Shown here: piece by piece, positions 63,489 to 64,000 of the stretch
Position numbering within the stretch: the first letter of the stretch is position 1
How the letters are laid out: every line of letters begins with the position of its first letter
DNA from: Arthrobacter sp. DNA4
GTDB lineage: Bacteria; Actinomycetota; Actinomycetes; Actinomycetales; Micrococcaceae
Assembly (NCBI RefSeq): GCF_024362385.1
Contig: NZ_CP101466.1
Location: 1,302,001-1,366,000 of the forward strand
Length of the DNA stretch: 64,000 bases
Direction of reading: 5' to 3'
The notes under the pieces: generated by a model
Told to the model about the DNA's origin: nothing
The model's database searches: none
The model's input: the letters and a program-made list of their open reading frames with translations, nothing else
Translations under genes and position numbers: made by a program

Positions 63489-64000
63489 GTGAATGACGAA
63501 ACACCGGTCCGCGCCAAAAGCGCTGCGCCGCAGCCGGAACCTTTGCTGGATACGTCCGGGGACTCCGATGAGCCCGCGTTCTCCTGGCTGACGCCCACTG
63601 GTGGCGGCAAGACCGGCGGCGACAAGTCCGGCGGGGGAGAACCCCGCGGCGACAAGTCCGGCGGGGGAGAACCCGGCGGCGACAGGCCTGACCGGCAGGA
63701 GTCCGTGGCGGAGGGTAAGGCCGCCCAACCCGAAAGCCGTGCACACCGAAAGGCTGCGGAAGCCGCCGTCGAATCCTCCGCCACGGGAAATCCCGCTGCG
63801 GCCCGTCCGCTGCGGCCGGGCGCCGGCCTGCCGACCGCCGCCACGTCCACGGATGGGCATGCCGGCAGCAGTGCTTCGCCGGTTTTCAACGAGCCCCTTC
63901 CCACCTCCGCCCTGCACGTCCGTCCCCCTGAGGAGGAAGTGGAGCGCCGCAACGCCCAGCGCGAAAGCGCCGCGAATGCCAAGCCTGTGGCGCCCCGCGT
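63489..64000 (+). CDS. Start of an unidentified protein with a long disordered N-terminus (cut by window end)
   Basis: Frame open from GTG 63489 to the window end (at least 170 codons) with codon use like its neighbours. The visible part is disordered: Pro, Gly, Ala and charged residues, a repeated 'GDKSGGGEP' segment near residues 44-63, and a charged stretch 'EEEVERRNAQRESAANAK' near the end. No domain can be called. It may be a membrane or wall protein with a cytoplasmic leader, like the DivIC-type and DUF5719 proteins here, but that is a guess. Confidence 0.6.
   Translation, partial: MNDETPVRAKSAAPQPEPLLDTSGDSDEPAFSWLTPTGGGKTGGDKSGGGEPRGDKSGGGEPGGDRPDRQESVAEGKAAQPESRAHRKAAEAAVESSATGNPAAARPLRPGAGLPTAATSTDGHAGSSASPVFNEPLPTSALHVRPPEEEVERRNAQRESAANAKPVAPR
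63618..63677 (+). repeat. Two tandem 30-bp repeats
   Basis: Units 63618-63647 and 63648-63677 are almost identical, with a partial third copy after them; they encode the GGDKSGGGEP-type repeat. Confidence 0.85.

Overview
The window is high-GC chromosomal DNA of an actinobacterium, most likely a Micrococcaceae member (Arthrobacter/Pseudarthrobacter type). The evidence is gene content: a mycothiol conjugate amidase, a WhiB regulator, the eno-FtsB/DivIC-DUF501-ppx order, the whiB/metallopeptidase/DUF3499/manA neighbourhood, DUF4307 and DUF4245 proteins, GlpX as the fructose bisphosphatase, and a single type II NADH dehydrogenase gene. I see no phage, insertion sequence, CRISPR array or rRNA. Almost everything is core metabolism or envelope biology. 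Genus is an inference from content, not a search.

Layout. 1-7.8 kb: nucleoside uptake and salvage (two ABC permeases, cdd, deoA), two DedA membrane proteins, adenosine deaminase, a MazG-like protein. 7.9-14.6 kb: enolase, septum protein, DUF501, exopolyphosphatase, subtilisin-like protease, ndh. 14.7 kb: one tRNA with a TAA anticodon. 15-20.3 kb: complete branched-chain amino acid type ABC transporter (livJHMGF). 20.4-24.9 kb: Bax inhibitor-1 family protein, then Leloir genes galK/galT (minus) and an aldose 1-epimerase (plus). 24.9-32.5 kb: AI-2E family protein, threonine dehydratase (broken), rhomboid, greA, DUF4307, mca, hemolysin III family, cis-prenyltransferase. 32.5-39.6 kb: PIN-PhoH ATPase, a 426-nt non-coding region full of inverted repeats, GNAT, an unrecognised protein, prepilin peptidase, Nudix, and an MFS exporter with its TetR regulator. 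39.7-44.9 kb: fumC, carbonic anhydrase, DUF4245, glpX, FemAB. 45-51.2 kb: minus-strand purK-purE-LCP-manA run, with GtrA and TIGR03089 proteins. 51.5-60.2 kb: whiB, a large glycosyltransferase, DUF5719, metallopeptidase-like, DUF3499, Trm112-like, ahcY. 60.2-64 kb: L,D-transpeptidase, RDD protein, SpoIIM-like protein and the start of a disordered protein.

Two features run through the window. First, many genes have a TANNNT -10 hexamer exactly 6-8 nt before the start codon, which predicts leaderless mRNAs; this was used to choose several starts (purK, prepilin peptidase, metallopeptidase-like, the unknown gene at 35.3-36.1 kb). Second, three genes that should be intact (first permease, threonine dehydratase, purE) carry small deletions in GC-rich tracts, which looks more like draft sequence error than real decay.

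The regulatory and structural signals most worth checking are the nested inverted repeats at 34.2-34.6 kb, a terminator-like hairpin in the greA leader, twin operator palindromes before the hemolysin III gene, the palindrome over the whiB promoter, and the short variable arm of the TAA tRNA.
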